Shown: one piece after another, positions 1-7,777 of the stretch
How the letters are laid out: the number at the start of each line of letters is the position of its first letter
Numbering within the stretch: the first letter of the stretch is position 1
Assembly (NCBI RefSeq): GCF_000422965.1
Contig: NZ_AUHB01000002.1
Location: 1-64,000 of the forward strand
Length of the DNA: 64,000 nucleotides
DNA from: Pleomorphomonas oryzae DSM 16300
GTDB lineage: Bacteria > Pseudomonadota > Alphaproteobacteria > Rhizobiales > Pleomorphomonadaceae
Reading direction: 5' to 3'
Translations under genes and position numbers: made by a program
Notes under the pieces: model-generated
The model's database searches: none
The model's input: the letters and a program-made list of their open reading frames with translations, nothing else
What the model was told of the DNA's origin: nothing

Positions 1-263
1 TTAGCTGGGTCTTTGGCGACGCCGGTTCCCGAATTATAGGCGTAACCCAGAGCGGTCAGGGCGCCTTTGTCCCCTGCATCCGCGGCTTGCATAAGTTGTT
101 CCAACGCCGCTTTCGCGTCTGGGGATGTGGGAGAGGACTTATTAAGTGTATCAGCCAGGGCCCTAACGTCGATTTGTAACGGTGTACCAACAGTCTGCTG
201 CGCAAATCCGTTTGCCGCAAAAAAAAGGGCTGACGATGCAAGAAGAATTACAAGTCTGCGCAT
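1..263 (-). CDS. secreted Sel1-repeat protein, N-terminal part only
   Basis: This reading frame starts at an ATG complementary to 261-263 and runs off the left edge, so only about 87 residues are visible. It opens with a classic signal peptide (MRRLVILLASSALFFAANGFAQQ). It ends in a Sel1/TPR-like segment containing ALTALGYAYNSGTGVAKDPA, which matches the Sel1 consensus of a small-residue helix, a Gly-Tyr, and a GxGVxxDxx turn. Proteins of this class are usually periplasmic or secreted solenoid scaffolds for protein contacts; the actual partner is unknown. The family is clear from the repeat, but the number of repeats and any C-terminal domain cannot be seen. Confidence 0.75.
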   Translation of the reverse strand, partial: MRRLVILLASSALFFAANGFAQQTVGTPLQIDVRALADTLNKSSPTSPDAKAALEQLMQAADAGDKGALTALGYAYNSGTGVAKDPA

Positions 264-603
264 GACGCCTCCGATTTCTATTTGTTAAAAAAAATCGACC
301 GAATACGGCCTAAAACAGGAATGTTCATGTAGGGTAAAGCGCTGATCCCAGATTCGCAACCCAAGAAACAGCGTTGCATTTCAATAAGCTCTGATTTGAC
401 GGGCCGGCGACCAGAGTGGTTGGTAATTGAAGCCTGGCTACCGACTTAATTAACGCAATAATTTCAGTTCTTAACTGGTTTCGATTATCAGCTTGTATGA
501 AGCTATTGACCGAGTGGCTCGCCGCTCTGTGGTCGTTCGAAGTCACATTTATCGCATTGGTTTATATTGTGCGAGCTGGCTCAGGGAAGAAACCGCATTC
601 GTG
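264..603. other. intergenic stretch, no gene seen
   Basis: About 340 bp lies between the Sel1 gene start and the recombinase stop codon. A plus-strand frame opening at 497 starts with a hydrophobic stretch but runs straight into the antisense of the recombinase and has no recognisable ribosome binding site. I see no convincing gene, RNA or terminator here. Confidence 0.4.
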
Positions 604-1533
604 TTATCGCCGCCAGCCCGCCAACCTTGTCAACTCCACGTTCTGCACATACCTCGCCACAACATTAATCGACTTCCAACCGCCGCTTCGCATGATCGGC
701 AGGATGTCGGCGCCGTTTGCCACCATATCCTGCGCAGCGCCAACACGCATCGAATGCCCGGAGATGCGACTGACGATCTCGGCCGGAAGGCCTCCAGCGA
801 GGGCGCGCTGCTTTAAAATGCGGCCGATCGAATGTGGGTGAAGGGCCTCCGCTCCAACCCGCCCGGAATTCACGCGTCGAAACAGCCATCCGTCCGAAAT
901 GTTCGCCGCTTCAAGCCAAGCCTTGAGCGCCTCAGCGCTAACTACCGACACGAGGCCGTCGCGGCCATCTCCAAATGGATCATTCTTGGCGCGTCGGATC
1001 AGCGCCAGCATGCTTCCGTCATCAAGCGAGGTCAGATCTTCGACCCGCAAGGCGGCGAGCTCTGACCGGCGGCACATTGTGTCGTAGCCGACCACGATGA
1101 GCGCTCGGTCGCGAAGACCGGCAAGGTCAGTGCTGCAGGCAGCGGCGAGTTGGTCTCTGAGTTCCTTAGTGAGGCCTAGAGCCTGCCGCGGCCGCCGCGT
1201 CCTGCTTCGGAGTGCTCGCCGCATGGCGATTTGTACGTCCTCATCCTCGGCGGGATTTTGCAGATGGAACAAACGATGAACTTTGCGTATGCCGGCCAAA
1301 CGGCGGCGTAGCGTGTTGGCTGCAAGCTCGGGCGCTTGGGCTGCGATGAAGGCGGCAAGCGCGCTAGGTGAAGCCGGCAACGAGCAAAGGTTGTTGGCAA
1401 TGCACCAGCTGTCAAAGATTGCGAAATCGGACCGATAGCTTCGAAGTGTCTGGTCAGAGTATGCTCCTTCAAGGCGGTTGATAGCCTCTCGCCAACTGGA
1501 ACCGTTAGTCTCTTTGTTGCTCAACATGGCCAA
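604..1533 (-). CDS. tyrosine recombinase / phage-type integrase
   Basis: A 309-residue site-specific recombinase with the usual two-part structure. An N-terminal SAM-like core-binding domain covers roughly residues 15-105, and a C-terminal catalytic domain follows. Visible catalytic residues are the first Arg in MCRRSELAALRVEDL, the H-x-x-R box in SGHSMRVGAAQDM, a Trp in the last His/Trp position (GGWKSINVVARY) and the nucleophilic Tyr just after it. All are intact, so the enzyme should be active. It is transcribed away from a small XRE regulator; the 54-bp gap between them contains the palindrome CCATATGG at 1561-1568, a possible operator. No tRNA or direct repeat nearby defines an element, so it may be a remnant of an old insertion or a stand-alone recombinase. 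Confidence 0.88.
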   Translation of the reverse strand: MAMLSNKETNGSSWREAINRLEGAYSDQTLRSYRSDFAIFDSWCIANNLCSLPASPSALAAFIAAQAPELAANTLRRRLAGIRKVHRLFHLQNPAEDEDVQIAMRRALRSRTRRPRQALGLTKELRDQLAAACSTDLAGLRDRALIVVGYDTMCRRSELAALRVEDLTSLDDGSMLALIRRAKNDPFGDGRDGLVSVVSAEALKAWLEAANISDGWLFRRVNSGRVGAEALHPHSIGRILKQRALAGGLPAEIVSRISGHSMRVGAAQDMVANGADILPIMRSGGWKSINVVARYVQNVELTRLAGWRR

Positions 1534-1587
1534 AATGTCCTATTTGGGAATAAAATGGCACCATATGGGCAATTATGTGGGTAGTCA

Positions 1588-1833
1588 ATGATCACGTCTG
1601 CTCAAATTCGGGCTGCTCGAGCTGCTTTGCGTTTGTCGTCTCAGGAGTTGGCCGAACGCTCAGGCATTGCGCAGCGGACCATTAAGCGGCTTGAGGCGAT
1701 GGACGGTGTTCCTGCAAGTCACGTTTCGACGCTTGTCGCGCTAAAAGCAGCACTTGAGGCGGCAGGAGTTGAGTTTGTCGGCTCTCCAGAGGATGGGCCT
1801 GGTATTCGCGTGCTGGCTACAGGCAGGTCGTGA
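1588..1833 (+). CDS. small XRE-family helix-turn-helix regulator
   Basis: An 81-residue protein that is almost entirely one Cro/C1-type HTH domain: RAARAALRLSSQELAERSG forms the first helices and IAQRTIKRLEAMDGVPASHV the recognition helix and turn. The tail VEFVGSPEDGPGIRVL is the short C-terminus common in this family of prophage/element regulators. It is divergent from the recombinase gene and probably represses the shared 54-bp promoter region, where the palindrome CCATATGG (1561-1568) is a plausible target. No strong ribosome binding site is visible before the ATG. Confidence 0.85.
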   Translation: MITSAQIRAARAALRLSSQELAERSGIAQRTIKRLEAMDGVPASHVSTLVALKAALEAAGVEFVGSPEDGPGIRVLATGRS

Positions 1834-1875
1834 AGAACAATGTGGCTTAAGCCTCTGGCTACTACAGCGAAGCAG

Positions 1876-2055
1876 GCGGCTGGAGGGTGCTGATCTCCCT
1901 CATATGCAATTGGCAAGACTTTCAGTCGCCCAGCCCAAGAATGTACCTTCGGGAGTTTTGCGCAGTGCTGCCATAGGAGGCGGAATGACAGTTTTAGCGG
2001 AAGGTGCGGCTGGAGGGCGCTGATCTCCCTCAGTGGCGATGGCACAGATTTCTAA
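1876..2055. repeat. two-copy imperfect repeat, 130-bp period, each with a short hairpin
   Basis: The 27-bp units at 1876-1902 and 2006-2032 match at 26 of 27 positions and lie exactly 130 bp apart. Each contains GAGGG and CCCTC arms nine bases apart, so each could form a small stem-loop. Similarity continues at lower identity for about 25 bp after each copy, suggesting a decayed tandem duplication. No coding frame explains the region. Confidence 0.6.
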
Positions 2056-2170
2056 CGCCGCACGGACAAAATGTCCCCTTGCTGCGTATTCCGCAACTGC
2101 TTTTAGCGGTCAGAACATTTGAGCGGAATTCCCTGTCGATTTCAGTGGCGGCTGTGCCAAGCGATATTCA

Positions 2171-2215
2171 CCGCTCTATCCCGCCAAATCCCGGACAATC
2201 TCGCTTAATCCCGGT
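2171..2215. repeat. tandem 10-bp degenerate repeats (helical phase)
   Basis: Read from 2171 in steps of ten, the sequence gives CCGCTCTATC, CCGCCAAATC, CCGGACAATC and TCGCTTAATC, then a partial CCGGT. The pattern is (C/T)CG(C/G)nn(A/T)ATC. Repeats exactly one helical turn apart put identical bases on one face of the DNA, which suits cooperative binding by a protein. The stretch is 120 bp upstream of the amide-operon promoter and 340 bp from the XRE gene; which of them it serves is unknown. Confidence 0.45.
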
Positions 2216-2334
2216 AAACGGCGTGCAATATCGCACGTTCGCTAACTGGCGTTATCACCCTGCTACCCGGCGTCTGAACGGTGAGAAATCGGCCGGCGGT
2301 CATTCATGCCCCTTCTTTGCCCATTGCCCTGGCC

Positions 2335-2363
2335 TTGACAGAACGGAAAAAGCACAGATAACA
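2335..2363 (+). promoter_or_regulatory. sigma70-like promoter of the amide operon
   Basis: A perfect -35 box TTGACA (2335-2340) is followed after 16 or 17 bp by GATAAC or ATAACA. This predicts a start near 2370 and a leader of about 150 nt before amiC, long enough to hold the terminator at 2439-2495. Confidence 0.55.
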
Positions 2364-2438
2364 TTCACGCCTAATAAGTGAGCTATCGGCTAAGCCTTGG
2401 CTCACCAGACATGGCTCTTGAGAGCTGCGGGCAGCATG

Positions 2439-2495
2439 GCCCCATGACCTTTCGGCGATCTTGCGATCGGACCGGACTGTGTCGTGGGGCTTTTT
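2439..2495 (+). terminator. leader terminator / probable AmiR-controlled attenuator
   Basis: GCCCCATGAC (2439-2448) pairs with GTCGTGGGGC (2481-2490) over ten base pairs, one of them G-U, and is followed at once by five T. Inside the loop is a nested hairpin, CGATC-TTGC-GATCG (2456-2469). A second small stem-loop, GCTCTTGAGAGC, precedes the terminator at 2414-2425. A rho-independent terminator between promoter and first gene, in an operon encoding an ANTAR antiterminator, is the arrangement expected for AmiR control. The hexaloops here are CTTGAG and CTTGCG. Position 4 is the expected G, but position 1 is C rather than the canonical A, so the ANTAR target itself is unproven. Confidence 0.6.
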
Positions 2496-2523
2496 GCATT
2501 TCGCCGCCGCGTTGGGGTTTGCG

Positions 2524-3663
2524 ATGGTCGACACGGTGAAAGTCGGTGTTCTCTTCTCCTGCACCGGTCCCTATGCCGCTATCGGGCGCGACTGCCGCGA
2601 TGGGGCGACGCTGGCCTTTGACGAGGCTGCCAAAGGGTCCGGCGGGACATCCTTCCAGCCGGTCTATGCCGATCCCGAGGGCGAGCCGCGGGCCTATCTG
2701 GAGCAGGCGCGCGCCATGCTGCGTGATGAGGGATGTCGCCTCATCATCGGCACCATCACCTCGCTGGCCCGCAAGGAAGTCATCCCACTCATCGAAAAGC
2801 ATGACGGCCTGCTCTGGTACATCTGCCCCTACGAGGGTTTCGAGGCCAACGAGAACACCATTTACACCGGGGCCTGTCCCAACCAGCACCTGATGCCGCT
2901 CTTCGAGCATCTGCTGCCGCGGCAGGGCCGGCGGGTTTACCTCATCGGCGCCAACTATGTCTGGGGCTGGGAGATGAACCGCATCGCCCGCGATTTGCTG
3001 CGGGATGCCGGTGGCGAGGTGGTAGGCGAGCGCTATCTGCCGATCGAGGAAACCGATGTCGACAGGTTGATCGCCGACATCCAGAGCCGTCGGCCAGACT
3101 TCATCCTCAACAACCTGATCGGTCCCTCCAGCCACGCCTTCCTGAGGGCCTACAAGGCGCTCGGCGATGCCGATCCTGCCTTCCGGCCAGAAGTTCGGCC
3201 CGTGGTGAGCTGCGATCTCACCGAGGCCGAGATTGGCGAGATCGGCCTTGGCCTTTCTACCGGCCATCTGTCGACCGCCAGTTATTTCGGCACCCTGGCA
3301 ACGCCGGAGAACGAACGCTTTCGCGCGCGTGCCGCTACATCTTTGGGCGCCGATCGTCGGCTCTCGTCCTTCATCGAAGGCGCCTATGTCGCCGCTCACA
3401 TGCTGATGGACGCGGTTCGTTCGGCCGGGTCCGACGACCCGGCCGCCGTGCGCGCGGCGGTGCACGCCGGCCTGTTCGAAACGCCCCATGGTCCGATGCG
3501 CGTCGACCCGCGCACCAACCACGCCGCCCTGCCGTTTCATCTTGGCCGCATCCGCGACGATGGAAACTTCGAGATCATCGCCAGCCGGCCCGCCATTGCC
3601 GCCGATCCCTACATGACGGCATCGCGCGAGGGCGGCCGCTCCAGCCTGAGGGTGGTGTCATGA
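2524..3663 (+). CDS. amiC: AmiC-like amide-binding regulator
   Basis: A 379-residue type I periplasmic-binding-fold protein without a signal peptide, beginning MVDTVKVGVLFSCTGPYAAIG. This matches AmiC, the cytoplasmic amide sensor that holds the antiterminator AmiR inactive until amides bind. The family is related to UrtA/LivJ solute-binding proteins, but the lack of a secretion signal and the ANTAR gene immediately downstream argue for the regulator. An in-frame upstream start at 2461 would fall inside the leader terminator, so 2524 is preferred, although its ribosome binding site is weak. The stop overlaps the amiR start (ATGA). In Pseudomonas amiC and amiR lie downstream of the amidase; here they lead the operon. 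Confidence 0.85.
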   Translation: MVDTVKVGVLFSCTGPYAAIGRDCRDGATLAFDEAAKGSGGTSFQPVYADPEGEPRAYLEQARAMLRDEGCRLIIGTITSLARKEVIPLIEKHDGLLWYICPYEGFEANENTIYTGACPNQHLMPLFEHLLPRQGRRVYLIGANYVWGWEMNRIARDLLRDAGGEVVGERYLPIEETDVDRLIADIQSRRPDFILNNLIGPSSHAFLRAYKALGDADPAFRPEVRPVVSCDLTEAEIGEIGLGLSTGHLSTASYFGTLATPENERFRARAATSLGADRRLSSFIEGAYVAAHMLMDAVRSAGSDDPAAVRAAVHAGLFETPHGPMRVDPRTNHAALPFHLGRIRDDGNFEIIASRPAIAADPYMTASREGGRSSLRVVS

Positions 3664-4244
3664 CGATGATCCCCGATCTCGTCGGCCGCCGGGCCGTCAT
3701 CCTCCATCGCCCCGACGAGGGCACGCAGCGGCTTGTCCGACAGCTCGGCCTGCTGGGTCTCGAGGCCCGCGTCCAGTGGGCGCCGCTCGATCTTGAAGCG
3801 ACGCCGGCCGACATCGTGCTGGTGGATGCCGACCAGGGGTGGTCGGGATTGCTGCCGTGGTCGGGCGGTTCTGCACCTGTCCCGTTGGTAGCGCTGCTGC
3901 AGTCCGAAGCGCCCGGCCGTATCGCCTGGGCCATATCCGAAGGTGCCCTCGCCATCCTGCCCAAGCCGGTGACGCCTGCCGCGGTCTATCCGGCGTTGGT
4001 GCTCGCCGTCACCGCGCACGCTCGCGGCGTTGAAGCGGCCGCCCGCATGGAGCGGCTCGAAGAAAGGCTTCGCATGCGGCCGCTGGTGCATGCCGCCGTG
4101 CGAGCCATCGAGGTGGCCACCGTCTGCGACGAGGAAGCCGCCTACGCCGCCTTGCGGAGGGCCGCCATGAAGCGCCGCATCACCATCGAACAGACCGCCG
4201 CCGAGATGCTGGCCGGCGTCATTCCGCTGTCGGAGGCCGGATGA
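3660..4244 (+). CDS. amiR: AmiR-like ANTAR antiterminator
   Basis: A 194-residue protein with an N-terminal pseudo-receiver domain (about 1-125) and a C-terminal coiled coil plus ANTAR domain (about 130-190). The ANTAR signature is visible as EEAAYAALRRAAMKRRITIE followed by QTAAEML. ANTAR proteins bind twin stem-loops in leader RNA and prevent terminator formation. The receiver lacks a convincing acidic phosphorylation pocket, as in AmiR, where control comes from binding AmiC rather than phosphorylation. The gene overlaps amiC by four bases and the permease gene by four bases, so all are translationally coupled. The likely target is the leader terminator at 2439-2495. Confidence 0.88.
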   Translation: MTMIPDLVGRRAVILHRPDEGTQRLVRQLGLLGLEARVQWAPLDLEATPADIVLVDADQGWSGLLPWSGGSAPVPLVALLQSEAPGRIAWAISEGALAILPKPVTPAAVYPALVLAVTAHARGVEAAARMERLEERLRMRPLVHAAVRAIEVATVCDEEAAYAALRRAAMKRRITIEQTAAEMLAGVIPLSEAG

Positions 4245-5092
4245 TGCGCATCGCCCGTGAGTTCCTGCGCCGCCCGACAGCCGTCTTCGGCCTGATCGTC
4301 GTGCTGCTCGTCGTGATCGGTGCCGTGGTGGCACCCTGGGTCGCGCCTTACGCACCCGACGAACAACTGTTCGACGGCCTGACCCTCGAAGGTGCGCCGA
4401 TCGGCCCCGATGCGGCCTTCCTGCTCGGCACCGACACGCTCGGCCGCGACCTGTTGACCCGCCTACTGTTCGGTGCCCGCACCTCGCTGATCATCGGTGT
4501 GGTTGCCAATGGCACCGCCGTCGCCATCGGTCTGGGCGTCGGCATGCTGGCCGGTTACCTGCGGGGACCGGCAGGCAATGCCTTGATGCGCTTCACCGAC
4601 CTGATGATGGCTTTTCCGGCGCTGCTGCTCGCCATCGTCCTGGCGGCGCTGTTTCACCCCAGCCTCTGGATCGTCGCCATGGTGATCGCCATGGTCAACT
4701 GGGTGCAGGTGGCGCGCATCGTCTACACCGAGACACGCGGGCTGGTGGAGCGCGATTTCATCCTTGCCGAGCGTTCGCTGGGCGCCGGCCACGGCCGCAT
4801 CATCTTCCGTCACATCCTGCCGCACCTGATGCCGACGGCCATCGTCTGGGGCACGCTCGGCATCGCCACCACGGTGCTGCTCGAGGCAACGCTGTCCTTC
4901 CTCGGTGTCGGCGTGCAGCCGCCCGAGCCCTCTTGGGGCAACATCATCTTCGAAAGCCAGAGCTTCTTCACCTCGGCACCCTGGCTGGTGGTGTTCCCCG
5001 GCATCGCCATCCTGCTGACGGCGCTGTCCTTCAACCTGGTTGGCGACGCACTGCGCGACATCCTGGACCCCACCCAGCGCGGGAGGATGTGA
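4241..5092 (+). CDS. ABC importer permease, DppC/OppC type
   Basis: A 283-residue inner-membrane permease of the peptide/nickel family. It has an N-terminal membrane anchor after the RRPTAVFGLIVVLLVVIG stretch, the conserved early loop LGTDTLGRDLLTRLLFGART, and the cytoplasmic EAA coupling loop EERSLGAGHGRIIFRHILPH-like segment around residues 170-190 (ERSLGAG...HILPHL). It should form a heterodimer with the next gene. The start overlaps the amiR stop; ATG 4241 and ATG 4244 are both possible. The C-type subunit comes before the B-type one, the reverse of most dpp operons. Given the operon, the substrate is probably a short amide or related small compound rather than a peptide. Confidence 0.88.
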   Translation: MMRIAREFLRRPTAVFGLIVVLLVVIGAVVAPWVAPYAPDEQLFDGLTLEGAPIGPDAAFLLGTDTLGRDLLTRLLFGARTSLIIGVVANGTAVAIGLGVGMLAGYLRGPAGNALMRFTDLMMAFPALLLAIVLAALFHPSLWIVAMVIAMVNWVQVARIVYTETRGLVERDFILAERSLGAGHGRIIFRHILPHLMPTAIVWGTLGIATTVLLEATLSFLGVGVQPPEPSWGNIIFESQSFFTSAPWLVVFPGIAILLTALSFNLVGDALRDILDPTQRGRM

Positions 5093-5093
5093 G

Positions 5094-6014
5094 ATGATCG
5101 AGCTGATCCTGCGCCGGCTCGGCGGCGCGCTGCTGATCCTGTTCGGCGTCGCCGCCATCACCTTCGTGCTGCTCTACGCCTTGCCGGCCGACCCGGCGGT
5201 GCAGCTGGCCGGCCGGTCCGCCACCGCCCAGACGGTCGCCAACATCCGGCACGAGCTCGGCCTCGATCAGCCGCTCCTCGTCCAGTTCGTCCATTATCTC
5301 GGCAATCTCGTGCAGGGCGATTTCGGCCGCTCCTACACGCAGAAGACCGAGGTGATGACGCTGATCGTCGCCCGCCTGCCGGCGACGCTGATCCTCATGG
5401 TCACCGGCATCCTGGTCGAGGTGGTGATCGGCCTGACGCTTGGCACCATCGCCGCCCTCGGCCGCGGCGGCCCTGTCGACCGGCTGGTGATGATGGGCTC
5501 CTTCATCGGCGTTTCGGCGCCGCAGTTCGTGGTGGCCCTGCTGCTGCTCTACGTCTTCGCCGCCACGCTGCAGTGGTTCCCGATGTCCGGCTTCGGAACG
5601 GTGCGCCACGTGGTGTTGCCGGCCCTGACACTCGGCGTGCTGGGTGCCGGCTGGTATGCCCGCATGGTTCGCTCGGCGATGATCGACGTTCTCAATCAGG
5701 ACTATGTGCGCACCGCGCGGGCCAAGGGCGTCGCCGAACGCACCGTCGTGCTGCGCCACGCCATCCCCAACGCGCTACTGCCGATCGTCGCCATGATCGG
5801 CATCGACATCGGTCAGTTCATGGGGGGCGTGGTCGTCGTCGAAGCCGTCTACGGCTGGCCCGGCATCGGGCAGCTCGCCTGGCAGGCCATCCAGCAGGTC
5901 GACATTCCCATCATCATGGGTGTCACGCTCATTTCCTCGCTCGCCATCGTGATCGGCAACCTGATCGCCGACCTCGTGGCGCCGCTGATCGATCCCAGAA
6001 TTCGGGCCCGTTAG
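5094..6014 (+). CDS. ABC importer permease, DppB/OppB type
   Basis: A 306-residue permease beginning MIELILRRLGGALLILFGVAAITF. It has the DppB N-terminal helix, then LPADPAVQLAGRSAT and IRHELGLDQPLLVQFVHYLG in the periplasmic loop, and the EAA loop ARAKGVAERTVVLRHAIPNA near residue 210. Start 5094 has GGGAGG at 5081-5086 and sits two bases after the previous stop; an upstream in-frame ATG at 5040 lies inside the preceding gene and is rejected. It partners the preceding DppC-type protein. Confidence 0.88.
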   Translation: MIELILRRLGGALLILFGVAAITFVLLYALPADPAVQLAGRSATAQTVANIRHELGLDQPLLVQFVHYLGNLVQGDFGRSYTQKTEVMTLIVARLPATLILMVTGILVEVVIGLTLGTIAALGRGGPVDRLVMMGSFIGVSAPQFVVALLLLYVFAATLQWFPMSGFGTVRHVVLPALTLGVLGAGWYARMVRSAMIDVLNQDYVRTARAKGVAERTVVLRHAIPNALLPIVAMIGIDIGQFMGGVVVVEAVYGWPGIGQLAWQAIQQVDIPIIMGVTLISSLAIVIGNLIADLVAPLIDPRIRAR

Positions 6015-6080
6015 GGCTCCGATGACGCCGGCTTAGACCGGCCAACGAAAACAACAGACCTTAAACAAAGGGGAACCCGC

Positions 6081-7697
6081 ATGACACATTGGCTGCAAAG
6101 AACCGCGCTGGCTGGACTGATGGCGCTGACGCCACTCGTCGCGCTGGCCGAGGAGACGCCCGTCAAGGGCGCGACCATCACGGTCACCTACAAGGACGAT
6201 ATCGCCACCCTCGACCCGGCCATCGGCTACGACTGGCAGAACTGGTCGATGATCAAGAGCCTGTTCTCCCGCCTGATGGAATATACCCCCGGCACCGCCG
6301 ATCTGGTGCCGTCACTGGCCGAGAGCTTCGAGATCACGCCCGACGGGCTGACCTACACCTTCAAGCTCCGCAAGGGTGTCAAGTTCTCCAATGGCCGCGA
6401 AGTGGTGGCCTCCGACGTCAAGTATTCCATCGAACGCGCCGTCAATCCGAAGACGCAAGGCCCCGGCGCCGGCTTCTTCGGCGCCATCGCCGGCTTCGAC
6501 GCCCTGTCGGGCGGCAAGGCCGACGGTCTCCAAGGCATCGAAACACCCGACGATCACACCGTTGTCTTCAAGCTGAGCCGGCCCGACGCCACCTTCCTGC
6601 ATGTGCTCGCCATCAACTTCTCCTCGGTGGTCCCTAAGGAAGTCGTCGAGGCCGAGGGCCAGGACTTCGGCAAGAAGCCGGTCGGCTCCGGCGCCTTCGT
6701 CCTGAAGGACTGGGTGATCGGGCAGAAGCTGGTGTTCGAGAAGAACCCGAACTTCTACGTTCCCGACACGCCGAAGATCGACGGCTTCACCGTCGAAGTT
6801 GGCCAGGAGCCGCTGGTGGCGCTGCTGCGCTTGCAGCAGGGCGAAGTGGACATCGCCGGCGACGGCATCCCGCCGGCCAAGTTCCTCGAGATCAAGAACG
6901 GCCCCGATGCCGCCGATATCATCGTCGATGGCGAGCAGCTCCAGACCGGCTACGTTGCCCTCAACACCCGCGTCAAGCCGCTCGACAACGTCAAGGTGCG
7001 GCAGGCCCTCAACATGGCCGTCAACAAGGAGCGCATTACCCGCATCGTCAACGGCCGCGCCACACCGGCCAACCAGCCGCTGCCGCCGCTGATGCCGGGC
7101 TACGACAAGGACTTCAAGGGCTACGCCTACGACGTCGCCAAGGCCAAGGCGCTGCTTGCCGAGGCCGGCTTCCCGAACGGTTTCGAGACGGCCCTCTACG
7201 CTTCCTCGACCGATCCCAACCCGCGTATCGCGCAGGCCCTGCAGCAGGACTTCGCGGCCATCGGCGTCAAGGCCGAGATCAAGGCGCTGGCCAATGCCAA
7301 CGTCATCGCCGCCGGTGGCACCGAGGGCGAGGCGCCGATGATCTGGTCGGGCGGCATGGCCTGGATCGCCGACTTCCCGGATCCCTCCAACTTCTACGGG
7401 CCGATCCTCGGCTGTGCCGGTGCGGTGCAGGGTGGCTGGAACTGGTCCTGGTACTGCAACAAGGATCTCGATGCCCGCGCCATTCAGGCGGACTCGATGT
7501 CCGACCCCGCCAAGAAGGCGGAGCGCGCCAAGCTCTGGGGCTCGATCTTCACCGACCTGATGGCCGATGCGCCGTGGATCCCGGTGTTCAACGAACGCCG
7601 CGTCGTCGCCAAGTCCAAGCGCATGGGCGGGCCGGGCAACTTCTACATCGATCCGACGCGCGTCATCAACTACGACGCGATCTATGTGAAGCAATAA
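6081..7697 (+). CDS. periplasmic substrate-binding protein, DppA/OppA family (SBP_bac_5)
   Basis: A 538-residue family 5 solute receptor with a signal peptide (MTHWLQRTALAGLMALTPLV, cleavage after ALA). Family landmarks are YKDDIATLDPAIGYDWQNW near the mature N-terminus, LRKGVKFSNGREVVASDVKY, and the late segment VRQALNMAVNKERI. It delivers ligand to the permease pair encoded just upstream. The ribosome binding site AAGGGGAA precedes the ATG. It is followed by a strong hairpin, a common device for making more binding protein than the rest of the operon. Ligand not determined; amides are inferred from the neighbouring hydrolase and regulators. Confidence 0.9.
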   Translation: MTHWLQRTALAGLMALTPLVALAEETPVKGATITVTYKDDIATLDPAIGYDWQNWSMIKSLFSRLMEYTPGTADLVPSLAESFEITPDGLTYTFKLRKGVKFSNGREVVASDVKYSIERAVNPKTQGPGAGFFGAIAGFDALSGGKADGLQGIETPDDHTVVFKLSRPDATFLHVLAINFSSVVPKEVVEAEGQDFGKKPVGSGAFVLKDWVIGQKLVFEKNPNFYVPDTPKIDGFTVEVGQEPLVALLRLQQGEVDIAGDGIPPAKFLEIKNGPDAADIIVDGEQLQTGYVALNTRVKPLDNVKVRQALNMAVNKERITRIVNGRATPANQPLPPLMPGYDKDFKGYAYDVAKAKALLAEAGFPNGFETALYASSTDPNPRIAQALQQDFAAIGVKAEIKALANANVIAAGGTEGEAPMIWSGGMAWIADFPDPSNFYGPILGCAGAVQGGWNWSWYCNKDLDARAIQADSMSDPAKKAERAKLWGSIFTDLMADAPWIPVFNERRVVAKSKRMGGPGNFYIDPTRVINYDAIYVKQ

Positions 7698-7725
7698 CAA
7701 GGACTTGACCGCAAGTCCGCGCCAG

Positions 7726-7753
7726 AGCGGGGGAGGAGCGATCCTCCCCCGCT
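7726..7753 (+). other. intercistronic hairpin after the binding-protein gene
   Basis: AGCGGGGGAGGA (7726-7737) and TCCTCCCCCGCT (7742-7753) form a perfect 12-bp stem with loop GCGA. There is no T tract, so it more likely stabilises the upstream mRNA or slows exonucleases than terminates transcription. It also surrounds purine-rich sequence close to the next gene. Confidence 0.7.
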
Positions 7754-7777
7754 AACTGGCTCAAGGGAGAAACCGCC

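Noticed and set aside
497-841. Small membrane protein starting at 497
   Set aside because: A hydrophobic start but no ribosome binding site; two thirds of it is the antisense of the recombinase.
2383-3540. 385-codon open frame antisense to amiC
   Set aside because: It mirrors a GC-rich real gene with clear AmiC features; its translation is low-complexity (Gly/Arg/Asp/His) and matches no family.
6312-7700. 462-codon open frame antisense to the binding-protein gene
   Set aside because: Third-position GC bias on the plus strand creates long antisense frames here; the plus-strand gene has a signal peptide and family motifs.
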